Source of the DNA: Caldifarciminota bacterium
GTDB taxonomy: Bacteria; Hydrothermota; Tepidihabitantia; SM23-42
Direction: 5' to 3'
DNA length: 51,664 bases
Assembly: GCA_016936155.1 (NCBI GenBank)
Contig: JAFGPO010000154.1
Location: 1-51,664, forward strand
Shown piece after piece: positions 7,682 to 15,958 of the stretch (positions within the stretch are counted from its first letter, which is position 1; every line of letters starts with the position of its first letter). The position numbers were made by a program, and so were the translations under genes. The notes below the pieces were generated by a model. That model saw only the letters and a list, made by a program, of their open reading frames with translations, searched no databases and was not told where the DNA came from.

Positions 7682-9082
7682 ATGGCACACAGTTGCGAAA
7701 GCAAGGATTTCCGGGAGTCGCCTCACGCCGGAACCTGGTACCCGGGCACTGAACTTGAACTCCGTCAGCAGATCACCACATTCTTGGATAATGTAGAACT
7801 GCACATCACAGGTGAGATCTCCGGTCTGGTATCCCCCCATGCCGGATATATATATTCGGGTCCGGTGGCGGCATATGCTTACAAAATGATACAGGACCAG
7901 ACGTTCGATAATGTTGTCGTGATCGGACCGAGCCACCGCTACGGATTCATCGGTGTCTCGGTCGATACCATGGCAGGACGGATAACCCCGCTGGGAACCG
8001 TTGATTTCGATGTCGATCTGGCGCGTGCGATCATCGCATGCGACAAGCATATCAAATATGATCCCCGCGCTCACAGCGAAGAGCATTCAGTTGAGATCCA
8101 GATACCGTTCCTCCAGATCGTGCAAAGAGAATTGCATCTTGTCGAGATCGTCATGGGTACACAGGATATGGAAACATGTACGATGTTGAGCAACGCCCTT
8201 GTTAAGGCGTGCAAGGGAAAAAGGGTACTGCTCATAGCAAGCAGCGATCTGTCGCACTTTCACACCCAGGATGTTGCCGAGGAACTGGATAACCGGATCG
8301 TCGAAGCGGTCTCGCAGTACGATTACCAGATGTTGTTCAACCGTTTGCGTACTGATAGCTGCGAAGCATGCGGGGGCGGTCCGATCATCACGGTCATGAT
8401 GGCGACAAAGGAGCTCGGTGCAACGGATTCCAAAATGCTACACTATGCAACGAGCGGTACGGTCACCGGAGACTATTCGCAAGGCGTTGTCGGCTATCTC
8501 GCCGCTGTATTCTATAAAGCACATGACGCTGATGTCGGCATTGATCTCGGTTTCTCTGATTCCGAAAAACAGCAACTCAAAGACATTGCCCGGCGATCGA
8601 TCGAGGCAGCGGTCAAAGACAAAGAACAGCCGGAATTCAAAAATATGACCGGCAAACTCCTCGAGCCCTACGGCGTATTTGTCACGCTCAACAAACACGG
8701 CAATCTGCGCGGATGCATCGGGCGGATCATTGGTGACCAACCACTTTACCTGTCATGCCAGCAGATGGCGATCGCTGCGGCGCTCGAGGACCCGCGCTTT
8801 AATCCCGTGCGGAAGGATGAACTCGATGACCTCACGATCGAAATCTCGATTCTCACGCCTCCGGAACGCATCACTGATTTTTCCAAGATCACGATCGGTC
8901 CGGACGGTTTGATCATCAATAAGGGGTATAACCGGGGTCTGCTCCTGCCGCAGGTCGCGGTTGAATACGGATGGACCGCAGAAGAATTCCTCGAACAAAC
9001 GTGTCATAAAGCAGGGCTTCCTTCAAACGCGTACAAATCGCCGGATGCAGAGGTTTTTAAATTCTCGGCTGAAGTTTTTTAG
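7682..9082 (+). CDS. AmmeMemoRadiSam system protein B fused to AMMECR1 (system A)
   Basis: This is a two-domain fusion. The N-terminal Memo domain (about 250 aa) is related to extradiol-dioxygenase-like proteins and shows SPHAGYIYSGPVAAYAY, VIGPSHRYGF and EHSVEIQIPFLQ, which include the metal-site His residues; GGGPI follows a Cys pair. The C-terminal AMMECR1 domain has GNLRGCIGRI. Known comparative genomics links these domains and a radical SAM protein; no radical SAM gene is here. ATG at 7682 has AGGAG 8 nt upstream. ATG at 7640 would add a Lys-Arg plus hydrophobic stretch ending AHSC, which could be a lipoprotein signal, so the start is uncertain. Confidence 0.9.
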   Translation: MAHSCESKDFRESPHAGTWYPGTELELRQQITTFLDNVELHITGEISGLVSPHAGYIYSGPVAAYAYKMIQDQTFDNVVVIGPSHRYGFIGVSVDTMAGRITPLGTVDFDVDLARAIIACDKHIKYDPRAHSEEHSVEIQIPFLQIVQRELHLVEIVMGTQDMETCTMLSNALVKACKGKRVLLIASSDLSHFHTQDVAEELDNRIVEAVSQYDYQMLFNRLRTDSCEACGGGPIITVMMATKELGATDSKMLHYATSGTVTGDYSQGVVGYLAAVFYKAHDADVGIDLGFSDSEKQQLKDIARRSIEAAVKDKEQPEFKNMTGKLLEPYGVFVTLNKHGNLRGCIGRIIGDQPLYLSCQQMAIAAALEDPRFNPVRKDELDDLTIEISILTPPERITDFSKITIGPDGLIINKGYNRGLLLPQVAVEYGWTAEEFLEQTCHKAGLPSNAYKSPDAEVFKFSAEVF

Positions 9083-9097
9083 ATCAGCGATATTCAG

Positions 9098-9787
9098 ATG
9101 AAGAGGAGAACGTACACCAAAAAAGTGTTCATCGATCCGTATGACGACCTCGGCTATGCAAAACTCGATCTGCACCGTGAAAAACGTAAGGGATTTCCCG
9201 AAGTGATCTTCGCCCAGGGGAAAACCGTAAAACAGGTCATGAATATCACCGCACGTATTCACAAATTCCATGAACGGGTCATGCTCACCCGCGTCGAGCC
9301 TGCGCTTGCGCGCGTGCTCAAACGGAAATACCGTACCGGCAAATTCCATCCTGAAGCACGGGTTTTCGTGATCGGGAGAGCACTGCCGAAACAAGGTCTG
9401 GTCGCGATCCTGACCGGCGGTACCGCGGATATACCGGTTGCCGAAGAAGCCGCGGTGACCGCGGAAACCATCGGTTCTGTTGTCGAACGGTTTTACGATG
9501 TAGGTGTTGCGGGCCTGCACCGGCTCATCTCAGTCCGCAAAGAAGTCAATAAGGCACGGGCGATCATCGTGGTCGCGGGCATGGACGGCGTCCTCGCTTC
9601 GGTTGCCGGCGGTCTCTTTTCAAAACCCATCGTTGCGGTCCCGACAAGCATCGGCTACGGTCTGAGCCTCAACGGTATCACGCCGCTCTTGACCATGCTC
9701 AATTCCTGCGCTCCGGGCGTGGCTGTGGTCAATATCGATAACGGATTCGGAGCTGGATATATCGCCGCAATGATCAATCGGTCATGA
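9098..9787 (+). CDS. larB: Nickel pincer cofactor biosynthesis protein LarB
   Basis: LarB carboxylates and hydrolyses nicotinic acid adenine dinucleotide to start synthesis of the nickel-pincer nucleotide cofactor. The 229-aa protein has an N-terminal YAKLDLHREKRKGFPEVIFA block and a C-terminal AIR-carboxylase-like domain with GGTADIPVAEEA, VVAGMDGVLASVAGGL and VAVPTSIGYG. It follows the Memo-AMMECR1 gene by 15 nt and overlaps larC (ATGA). larE and larA are not in the window. Confidence 0.94.
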   Translation: MKRRTYTKKVFIDPYDDLGYAKLDLHREKRKGFPEVIFAQGKTVKQVMNITARIHKFHERVMLTRVEPALARVLKRKYRTGKFHPEARVFVIGRALPKQGLVAILTGGTADIPVAEEAAVTAETIGSVVERFYDVGVAGLHRLISVRKEVNKARAIIVVAGMDGVLASVAGGLFSKPIVAVPTSIGYGLSLNGITPLLTMLNSCAPGVAVVNIDNGFGAGYIAAMINRS

Positions 9788-10941
9788 AAATCCTGTACTT
9801 CGATCCCATACCAGGTGCGAGCGGCGACATGATCCTCGCCGCGCTCATTGACTGCGGTGTTCCCCGGAAACATCTTGTCGACCGCCTCTCCTTTGTCCCG
9901 GGATTCACCATGACGGTCAAACGTCTGATACAGAACGGTGTGAGCGCGCGACAGGTGCGGTTCAAGATCCGCCGGGAAGTTAACGAAAGACAATTTCTAC
10001 CCCTGATCAAAAAGAGCGATCTCTCCGGTCGGGTCAAAGAACAATCGATCGCGATCCTTGAGCGTATCTTCGATGCGGAACGCCGTGTCCATCGCGCAAA
10101 ACACCTGCACCTTCACGAACTCGCGGATGCGGATACGCTGCTCGATATCTGCGGTGCGCTTGTCGCGATCGAATACCTTGCCGTGGACAAGATCTATTCG
10201 CGCGCATTGAAAGCCGGCACGGGATTCATCCGGACCGTGGAAGGCACCATGCCATCATTCAATTTTGCCACAGCATATCTTTCAAAGGATTTCCCGGTGG
10301 AATTCATGCCGATCGCGTCTGAACTGACGACCCCGACCGGCGCGGCGATCATCAGTACGATCGCCACTCCCACGGATTCAATCGCGATCTCGCGGATCGA
10401 GCACATCGGCATGGGTGCCGGGACCATGACACTCAAGGACCATCCGAATCTCATGCGGGTATTTATCGGAACAATGGATACCTGTCTCATTGACACCTGC
10501 ACTGTCTACGAAACCAATATCGACGACATGAATCCTCAGGATTATGAATCCGTGGTGGAAAACCTGTATCGCGCCGGCGCCCTCGAAGTCATGATGACGC
10601 CCACTTTTATGAAAAAAACGCGTCCCGGTATCCTGATCACTGTCATCTGCCAGAACAATCATCTTGCGATCAGGGACATTCTGCTTTCCCAGACCACCAC
10701 GCTCGGTATACGAATGCATGAAACAAAACGCTGGAAATTGCGTAGAACTATTAAACAGGTATCCACACCCCTTGGAAAGGTGCGAGTGAAGATCGCCTGG
10801 ATCGGAACGGAAATGCGTTTTTCAATAGAATATAAAGATATTGAACGGATCGCGCGCATGCGCAGGCGATCGATACCGAAGATGCGGACGGAACTGACGC
10901 ACCTCGTAGCAGCACAATTGGCGAAAAGTGCGAAATCATGA
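9784..10941 (+). CDS. larC: Nickel insertion protein LarC
   Basis: LarC is a CTP-dependent nickel cyclometallase that inserts Ni into the sulfurated pyridinium pincer precursor. The 385-aa product starts with the diagnostic ILYFDPIPGASGDMILAALI and has HLHELADADTLLDI with conserved His residues. The C-terminal domain has TNIDDMNPQ, typical of the LarC2 part. In some lactobacilli LarC needs a programmed frameshift; here both parts are in one continuous frame. The start overlaps larB. Confidence 0.94.
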   Translation: MKILYFDPIPGASGDMILAALIDCGVPRKHLVDRLSFVPGFTMTVKRLIQNGVSARQVRFKIRREVNERQFLPLIKKSDLSGRVKEQSIAILERIFDAERRVHRAKHLHLHELADADTLLDICGALVAIEYLAVDKIYSRALKAGTGFIRTVEGTMPSFNFATAYLSKDFPVEFMPIASELTTPTGAAIISTIATPTDSIAISRIEHIGMGAGTMTLKDHPNLMRVFIGTMDTCLIDTCTVYETNIDDMNPQDYESVVENLYRAGALEVMMTPTFMKKTRPGILITVICQNNHLAIRDILLSQTTTLGIRMHETKRWKLRRTIKQVSTPLGKVRVKIAWIGTEMRFSIEYKDIERIARMRRRSIPKMRTELTHLVAAQLAKSAKS

Positions 10942-10998
10942 CTGATCATAGGTACGTATTCAAAGGGGTAAATCCCGTCAGATCATGTGATGTAATGT

Positions 10999-11640
10999 AT
11001 GAACGGAAATAATAACAGAAAACCTGCCGCGTTGAAAGTGACCAAACAGGATAGTAATGAAGGATCTAACGGGGTAAACGAATTTACCGCTCATTTGTCT
11101 AAATACCGGGATCTAAAAGATCATGAATTGGTCAAACTTGTTAAAGCCGGAGAATTGGCGCCGTATGATGAACTGGTGCGAAGACACCAGATCAAGATCC
11201 ATGACCTGTGTTATAAAATGTTGCGTAATTATGATGACGCGAGGGATATGGCACAAGAAACGTTCTTAAAGGCATACCGCAAAATAAACAAATTCAAGGG
11301 CAAGGCGAAATTCTCGACCTGGCTGTATCGGATCGCGGTCAATAACTGTCTTAACTATATAAAGAAACAGCGGCCGACCGAGGAACTCTTTGAAGAGATC
11401 ACCAGCACAGGCAAGGATGATCCAGTGCAGATATTCAAAGGTAAACGGTTCCGCGAAAAGATCACTGCTGCGGTGGCAAAATTGCCCGAGGTGCAGAAAG
11501 CAGTATTCACGCTCCGCACCCTCGAAGACCTCTCATATCAGGAAGTGAGCGACATCCTCAAAAAACCGGTAAGCACGGTGAAAGTAAACCACCATCTTGC
11601 CGTTAAGAACCTTCGGAACTACCTGAAAGGCAAAGTATGA
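10999..11640 (+). CDS. ECF-type RNA polymerase sigma factor
   Basis: This 213-aa sigma-70 family protein has region 2 (about residues 60-125: YDDARDMAQETFLKAYRKI, then FSTWLYRIAVNNCLNYIKK) and region 4 (about 155-205: LPEVQKAVFTLRTLEDLSYQ, then a helix-turn-helix). It has no regions 1.1 or 3, as in the extracytoplasmic-function group. A Ser/Asn/Lys-rich stretch of about 45 aa precedes region 2. It overlaps the downstream anti-sigma gene by 4 nt, so the pair is co-translated. No clear autoregulatory promoter was found. Confidence 0.93.
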   Translation: MNGNNNRKPAALKVTKQDSNEGSNGVNEFTAHLSKYRDLKDHELVKLVKAGELAPYDELVRRHQIKIHDLCYKMLRNYDDARDMAQETFLKAYRKINKFKGKAKFSTWLYRIAVNNCLNYIKKQRPTEELFEEITSTGKDDPVQIFKGKRFREKITAAVAKLPEVQKAVFTLRTLEDLSYQEVSDILKKPVSTVKVNHHLAVKNLRNYLKGKV

Positions 11641-12110
11641 ATTGTTTTGACATACAGGAGAAGATCATCGATCTCGTGCTCGGCGAACTCTCGCCTGCAG
11701 ACGAGATCCTGATCAGACAACATCTCAGGGAATGCCCCCTGTGCAGGCAGGAGTTCCAGCTGATCAGCGAATGCATGAAAACCTGTTCGATGGAGAGCAG
11801 CGAAACGTGCACGTGCTATTTCCAGGAAACGTACTGGGAAGGTTTTGTCGAAGATATGCATCATCGCCTCGAACATGAGACGCCCGAGAAATCATTCCCG
11901 TTCCACATCGTGCTGCCGATCGCCGCGTCCGCGCTGTTCGCCCTTACGATTGGGTACTACGTGTTCATCCGCCCCAAGCCCGCGCAAACGGTCAAGGACG
12001 AACAGGCACCGGGTTACTACGAGTACGATCCGTACGAGGAGATCTATGAACTGTCACCTGAAGAGCAGGAGCAGTTCATCGAGATGATAAACCAGCGATA
12101 CGGACCGTAA
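11637..12110 (+). CDS. Zinc-finger anti-sigma factor, membrane-anchored
   Basis: This 157-aa protein has an N-terminal cytoplasmic zinc-finger (zf-HC2 / ZAS) domain with HLRECPLCRQEF (H-x3-C-x2-C, about residues 25-36). A single membrane helix lies at about 90-112 (FHIVLPIAASALFALTIGYY), followed by an acidic periplasmic tail. By family knowledge it sequesters the ECF sigma factor encoded directly upstream, with which it overlaps (ATGA). The extra Cys pair in SETCTCYF after the finger is unusual and could be redox-active. Confidence 0.88.
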   Translation: MNCFDIQEKIIDLVLGELSPADEILIRQHLRECPLCRQEFQLISECMKTCSMESSETCTCYFQETYWEGFVEDMHHRLEHETPEKSFPFHIVLPIAASALFALTIGYYVFIRPKPAQTVKDEQAPGYYEYDPYEEIYELSPEEQEQFIEMINQRYGP

Positions 12111-12158
12111 CTTCCAGACAGTATAAACTAGGAAATAGGAACCAACCGACTTATTGCA

Positions 12159-12176
12159 GCCCTCTCACGCCTCCCA
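12159..12176 (+). repeat. 10-bp phased GCC repeat, two units (site B)
   Basis: gccctctcac and gcctcccaa match the unit of site A (6431). They lie in the 150-bp gap between the anti-sigma gene and the beta-CASP gene. Confidence 0.5.
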
Positions 12177-12224
12177 AGCATTTGTAATTCCGATATTCGG
12201 ATTTGCGGTCATACCCCTACTTGG

Positions 12225-12252
12225 TTGACTGTTAATAAAATATGAATATAGT
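12225..12252 (+). promoter_or_regulatory. Promoter of the beta-CASP nuclease gene (predicted leaderless)
   Basis: TTGACT (12225-12230), 16-bp spacer, TATAGT (12247-12252), 8 nt to the GTG at 12261. No Shine-Dalgarno. Confidence 0.75.
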
Positions 12253-12260
12253 ATTAAGTA

Positions 12261-13640
12261 GTGGATATCACATTTATCGGTGCAGCGAGAACAGTAACCG
12301 GTTCGCTTCACCTCATCGAATATAACGATAAAAAAATCCTCCTTGAGTGCGGCATGTACCAGGGCCACCGCGAGGAAGCGGAGCGGATCAACCAGACCTT
12401 TCCGTTCAAACCAAAGGACATCAAGGCGGTCATTCTCTCTCACGCGCATATCGATCATTCCGGGAATCTGCCGAACCTTGTAAAACGCGGTTTTAATGGT
12501 CCGATCTTCTGCACGCCGGCGACCAAGGATATTGCATCCCTTTTGCTGCTGGATTCCGCAAAAATCCAGGAATATGATATCAAGCACCTGAATAAGCGAC
12601 TTCGGGAAAAAGGGCTGCCGCAGAAAGAACCTTTGTATGAAGTAGAGGATGCAGAGCACACCCTGAAATATTTCTCTCCCAAGCAGTACCGGGATCCTTT
12701 TGAACCGATCCCCGGCCTTACGATAACCCTCTACGACGCCGGTCATATCCTTGGATCCTCGATCATTCTCCTGGAAACGGAAGAAACACGCCTCCTGTTC
12801 AGCGGCGATCTTGGCCGGAAGAGCATGCCGATAATCAAAGATCCTACAGTACTCAAAGACATCGATTATCTGATCCTTGAATCAACATATGGTGGCCGGG
12901 ATCATAAAACATTCGCGGGCATGATCGATGAATGCCGGCAGATAATCAACGAGGGCAAGAGGAAGCGAAGCAAGATCATCATCCCCGCATTCGCAGTCGA
13001 ACGTACGCAGCTCCTGGTTACAATGCTGAAAACGCTCTATGATGACGGCACGTTGAAGGACATGCCGGTTTACGTTGACAGTCCGCTTGCAAGCGATGTA
13101 ACGGAAGTATTCCGGGACCACCCTGAATGTTTTGATAAAGAAACCTATCAAATCTTTGCAAAAGGGGACCCGTTCAATTTCCCCGGTCTCCACTATGTCG
13201 CGGATTCGGAGGAATCCAAAGCCCTGAACAGCCAGGCAGGACCCATGGTCATCATGTCGGCATCCGGGATGTGCGAAGGTGGACGCGTGGTTCACCATTT
13301 GATACACTGCATCGAGAATGAAAATAACATCATTGTTATCACGGGTTTCCAGGCACGCGGCACGCTGGGCCGCAAGATCCTCGAAGGCGCGGATAAGGTA
13401 TACATATTCAACGATGGATTCAAAGTCCGGGCTAAAGTCTATTTTATGGGCGGTCTATCTGCGCATGCCGATGGGAATGATCTTGTTGAATACGTGCAGA
13501 AAACACAGACCGGAAAATTAAAAAAGGTTTTTCTGATCCACGGGGATATCGAAGAAGCATTCGCCCTGCAGAACCGGCTGCAGAACACCCTGCATATCGA
13601 CACGGACATCCCGCAGAGCATGACGACCGTATCCGTGTAA
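12261..13640 (+). CDS. MBL-fold beta-CASP RNA-processing exonuclease
   Basis: This 459-aa metallo-beta-lactamase fold nuclease of the beta-CASP group (Ysh1/CPSF-73-like) probably acts on RNA. The zinc motif SHAHIDHSG is at about residue 58, with further ligands in DAGHILGSS and LLFSGDLG. The beta-CASP segment holds VDSPLASDVTEVF and SASGMCEGGRVVHHL, and the C-terminal RMMBL part ends with GGLSAHADGNDLVEY and LIHGD. No N-terminal KH domains are present. GTG start directly after the promoter. Confidence 0.94.
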   Translation: MDITFIGAARTVTGSLHLIEYNDKKILLECGMYQGHREEAERINQTFPFKPKDIKAVILSHAHIDHSGNLPNLVKRGFNGPIFCTPATKDIASLLLLDSAKIQEYDIKHLNKRLREKGLPQKEPLYEVEDAEHTLKYFSPKQYRDPFEPIPGLTITLYDAGHILGSSIILLETEETRLLFSGDLGRKSMPIIKDPTVLKDIDYLILESTYGGRDHKTFAGMIDECRQIINEGKRKRSKIIIPAFAVERTQLLVTMLKTLYDDGTLKDMPVYVDSPLASDVTEVFRDHPECFDKETYQIFAKGDPFNFPGLHYVADSEESKALNSQAGPMVIMSASGMCEGGRVVHHLIHCIENENNIIVITGFQARGTLGRKILEGADKVYIFNDGFKVRAKVYFMGGLSAHADGNDLVEYVQKTQTGKLKKVFLIHGDIEEAFALQNRLQNTLHIDTDIPQSMTTVSV

Positions 13641-14004
13641 ATTCTTAGCACGAAATTCTAAATCCTGAACAAATCCAAAATACGAAATTATGATTTCCAA
13701 AGAGATTATCGAAAAATATTATTGTTCGAGCGCAGTCGAGAACCTCATTAACGTCGAACATCCATAACTTGAACTACTCTTCCATATTATAATAGCACCT
13801 TTCGTCCTCAAACTTTAACTATACAAACACAATCCCCCTCTCTTTGTCGAAGAAGAGGGCTGGGGTAAGAGTGTTCTCCCGCCTTCACAGTCCTCACCCA
13901 TCTTCCCTTTATTTGTAGTCGCCTGGTTCATCAGGCACACTGTGTATAATGCCCGATAAAGCGGGCGCATGCATGCCTGGCGCAGATAGATTGCGCGGGA
14001 GTAT
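13641..14004. other. Intergenic spacer with 7-mer repeats and dispersed elements, no gene
   Basis: Bases about 13650-13700 read as degenerate 7-mers (gaaattc taaatcc tgaacaa atccaaa). Bases about 13830-13910 share ctctcccgcct and cacccatcttcc with the spacer at 335-400. A second twin-hairpin copy closes the gap. No ORF or RNA gene is supported. Confidence 0.6.
13912..13966 (+). repeat. Twin-hairpin dispersed element, copy 2
   Basis: TTTGTAGT, then gcctg-gttcat-caggc (13921-13936), then gcccg-ataaag-cgggc (13951-13966). The loops match copy 1 at 268-311, while the stems differ by paired changes. In copy 1 the ctctcccgcct module lies after the hairpins; here it lies before them. Confidence 0.65.
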
Positions 14005-14838
14005 TTAGTACCTGGAATTCAATATTCTTTGTAGTTGTATTTTTTCTTTAGTGCCCGGCAGGGTTTCCAAGATGGATAGGGAAAGAACCTTATAGGTGCT
14101 CAGCAATACCGGATCGTAGCACAGCGCTTTCAGGTGTTGCTTGATCGTCTGTATATCACCCCTCTGGAGCGGTCCGCTCAGTGATTTGCGCAGACCACGA
14201 TCCTCTATATTCAACAGTGTATCCCTGATGATCGGCAATACCGCTTCGTGCAGATCGCGGGATGACATACCGGCTTGCTTCATCAATGTGCTGACATCAT
14301 ACAGAAGCGCAACAAGGAAATTCGAAGCGAATACACCAACCAGGTGGCAGTAGACTTTGTCATTTCGAGAAATGAATGTAACTGAGAACGAACGGCCCCT
14401 GAAAAGCCGCTTTGCGGTGACGCGTGCGGAGGGATCTCCCTCAACATATAAAGGAAAACGCGTACGCTTCGGCGGGATGGTCAATCGTGGAAATGTAGCG
14501 AAAGGATGTACTGCTGCCCGGTGAATCCCTCTTCTTTTTGGTAAAACAGTCGATGGCAGAGCACCGCTGAAATGAAATACTCGTGTTTTGTCGTATAATA
14601 GAGGCTCAATGAATTTGTACGCGTTAAGGATCTCGTCATCGGGTGTGGCAATGAAGATCACCGTGCTCATTTTACATAATGTTTCGAGTGGGACATTCTT
14701 TTTGAGCCCAAGCACCTTTGCAGTTCTATGAATCTTTGATCTCTTCGTGTCGTGGACTCCAACGATCTTATTTCGCCGGCGTAGCAGATAACACAGTGTT
14801 GTCCCCACGCGACCGCACCCGATAAGACCGATGTTCAT
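14005..14838 (-). CDS. Rossmann-fold / DUF2520 domain protein
   Basis: This 277-aa NAD(P)-binding protein has an N-terminal Rossmann domain with IGLIGCGRVGTTLCYLL (GxGxxG, residues 3-19) and a C-terminal all-helical DUF2520 domain. It resembles pyrroline-5-carboxylate reductase and F420-dependent oxidoreductases. FHFSGALPSTVLPKR and HPFATFP belong to the family core. The substrate is not established; such genes often sit near pantothenate synthesis genes, but not here. It is monocistronic, with a leaderless-type promoter. Confidence 0.88.
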   Translation of the reverse strand: MNIGLIGCGRVGTTLCYLLRRRNKIVGVHDTKRSKIHRTAKVLGLKKNVPLETLCKMSTVIFIATPDDEILNAYKFIEPLLYDKTRVFHFSGALPSTVLPKRRGIHRAAVHPFATFPRLTIPPKRTRFPLYVEGDPSARVTAKRLFRGRSFSVTFISRNDKVYCHLVGVFASNFLVALLYDVSTLMKQAGMSSRDLHEAVLPIIRDTLLNIEDRGLRKSLSGPLQRGDIQTIKQHLKALCYDPVLLSTYKVLSLSILETLPGTKEKIQLQRILNSRY

Positions 14839-14843
14839 AGACG

Positions 14844-14871
14844 ATTATACCTAACAACCCAGGCAATACAA
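14844..14871 (-). promoter_or_regulatory. Promoter of the DUF2520 gene (predicted leaderless)
   Basis: On the minus strand: TTGTAT (14871-14866), 16-bp spacer, TATAAT (14849-14844), 5 nt to the ATG. The -35 box overlaps the phased GCC array. Confidence 0.65.
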
Positions 14872-14894
14872 GGCATTAAACGGCAATTCAGGGC
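14862..14894 (-). repeat. 10-bp phased GCC repeat array (site C)
   Basis: Read on the minus strand: gccctgaatt, gccgtttaat, gccttgtatt, gcctgggtt, exactly 10 bp apart. It lies immediately upstream of, and partly inside, the promoter of the DUF2520 gene. Confidence 0.6.
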
Positions 14895-14959
14895 AGCATG
14901 TCTTCAGGGACGAACCCGGTGACTTTAATCCGCCGCAAGCGGATGTGTCTCCGTCGCCC

Positions 14960-14988
14960 TACGCTCTACGCATTACGCCTTACGCTCC
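14960..14988 (+). repeat. 7-mer tandem array (tacgctc type)
   Basis: The words tacgctc, tacgcat, tacgcct and tacgctc follow one another with a strict 7-bp period just upstream of the promoter at 14999. Confidence 0.6.
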
Positions 14989-14998
14989 TTCTCTCAAC

Positions 14999-15026
14999 TT
15001 GACTTTTCACATGCCCGCACTACAAT
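14999..15026 (+). promoter_or_regulatory. Promoter of the Ig-like lipoprotein operon (predicted leaderless)
   Basis: TTGACT (14999-15004), 16-bp spacer, TACAAT (15021-15026), 5 nt to the ATG at 15032. No Shine-Dalgarno. Confidence 0.75.
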
Positions 15027-15031
15027 AGACC

Positions 15032-15958
15032 ATGCGGAAATATCTGTGGTATTGCGCAGGCATATTGATCATCGTGTCTGCCTGCGCGCACAAGGCAGCG
15101 CCTTTGTTTAAGGACCGCATGAAGCCAAAAATTGTTCGCGTGCGGGCGCTTAATAACCGTCAGGTACAGCTGTCGTTCTCCGAAGATATTGATACGCTCA
15201 GTTTTGACGAACAGAGCATCGCAATGTACTCGGACCCTGAAACCCTCAGCATCGTCGCGGTCTATCCATCGCTCAGCGCGGCTGAGATCGTGTGCCTCAC
15301 TGCAGAACAAACCCCGGTGAAATACCACATTGCCGGCGTGGTTTATGATACCGCCCAGAACAAAGGGATTATCGCCTCATCGTTCGAAGGATCCCGAGTT
15401 CCCGACACGGTCGCGCCGTATATTGCAAAGTACTCTCAAGGTGCAAGGACATATGAGTTCGATCTGCAGTTCTCCGAAGCAATGGACACATCGCTTGTCA
15501 CGTATTATGTTCTGCCTGATCATGCGACGATCTGTGAATGGCAAAACCTTCGATCCTGCCGCATCATCCCGCAGGACCCGAACGACCCGTTCAAACCCGA
15601 AGCGACTTACTACCTGTTCATCGATAGGGGTGTCTGCGATGCAAGCGGCAATTCCCTCCGGCCGTTCATCACGAGCATCACGCCCGACACCGCGTATAAA
15701 CCGATGCTTCTAAAAAGCGAGGTGCGAGTTCATGATACCCTCGCACTCACCGGCATCGCGGTCCTTAAACGACCTGATGCCCGGGGCATCGCGTTCATCA
15801 AAAACGGGCAGGTCAGTTTCGACGTCCGCGATCAGGACGCGTATACGATCGAGGTTCTTAGCAACGGATATTCCGGTTCCGCGGCGGTCTGGTTCGACAG
15901 CGTGAATACTGTTAGGCTCCTTCCAGCCGAGAAAACGATTGATAGCATTATTCATTAG
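15032..15958 (+). CDS. Ig-like (Big_5-type) domain lipoprotein
   Basis: This 308-aa protein is probably a surface or periplasmic lipoprotein. The signal peptide ends in a lipobox (IIVSAC, Cys at residue 18). Two Ig-like domains of the Big_5 type follow, recognisable by KIVRVRALNNRQVQLSFSED and a repeat of the same pattern at YEFDLQFSEAMDTSLVTYYV. Such domains are structural, and no enzymatic motif is seen. It is first of three coupled genes; the next (VWA) gene overlaps by 20 nt. Confidence 0.85.
   Translation: MRKYLWYCAGILIIVSACAHKAAPLFKDRMKPKIVRVRALNNRQVQLSFSEDIDTLSFDEQSIAMYSDPETLSIVAVYPSLSAAEIVCLTAEQTPVKYHIAGVVYDTAQNKGIIASSFEGSRVPDTVAPYIAKYSQGARTYEFDLQFSEAMDTSLVTYYVLPDHATICEWQNLRSCRIIPQDPNDPFKPEATYYLFIDRGVCDASGNSLRPFITSITPDTAYKPMLLKSEVRVHDTLALTGIAVLKRPDARGIAFIKNGQVSFDVRDQDAYTIEVLSNGYSGSAAVWFDSVNTVRLLPAEKTIDSIIH

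Noticed and set aside
7310-8086. Open frame of 258 aa on the minus strand
   Set aside because: It spans the opposite strand of bioY and the Memo domain, both well supported. It is a composition shadow.
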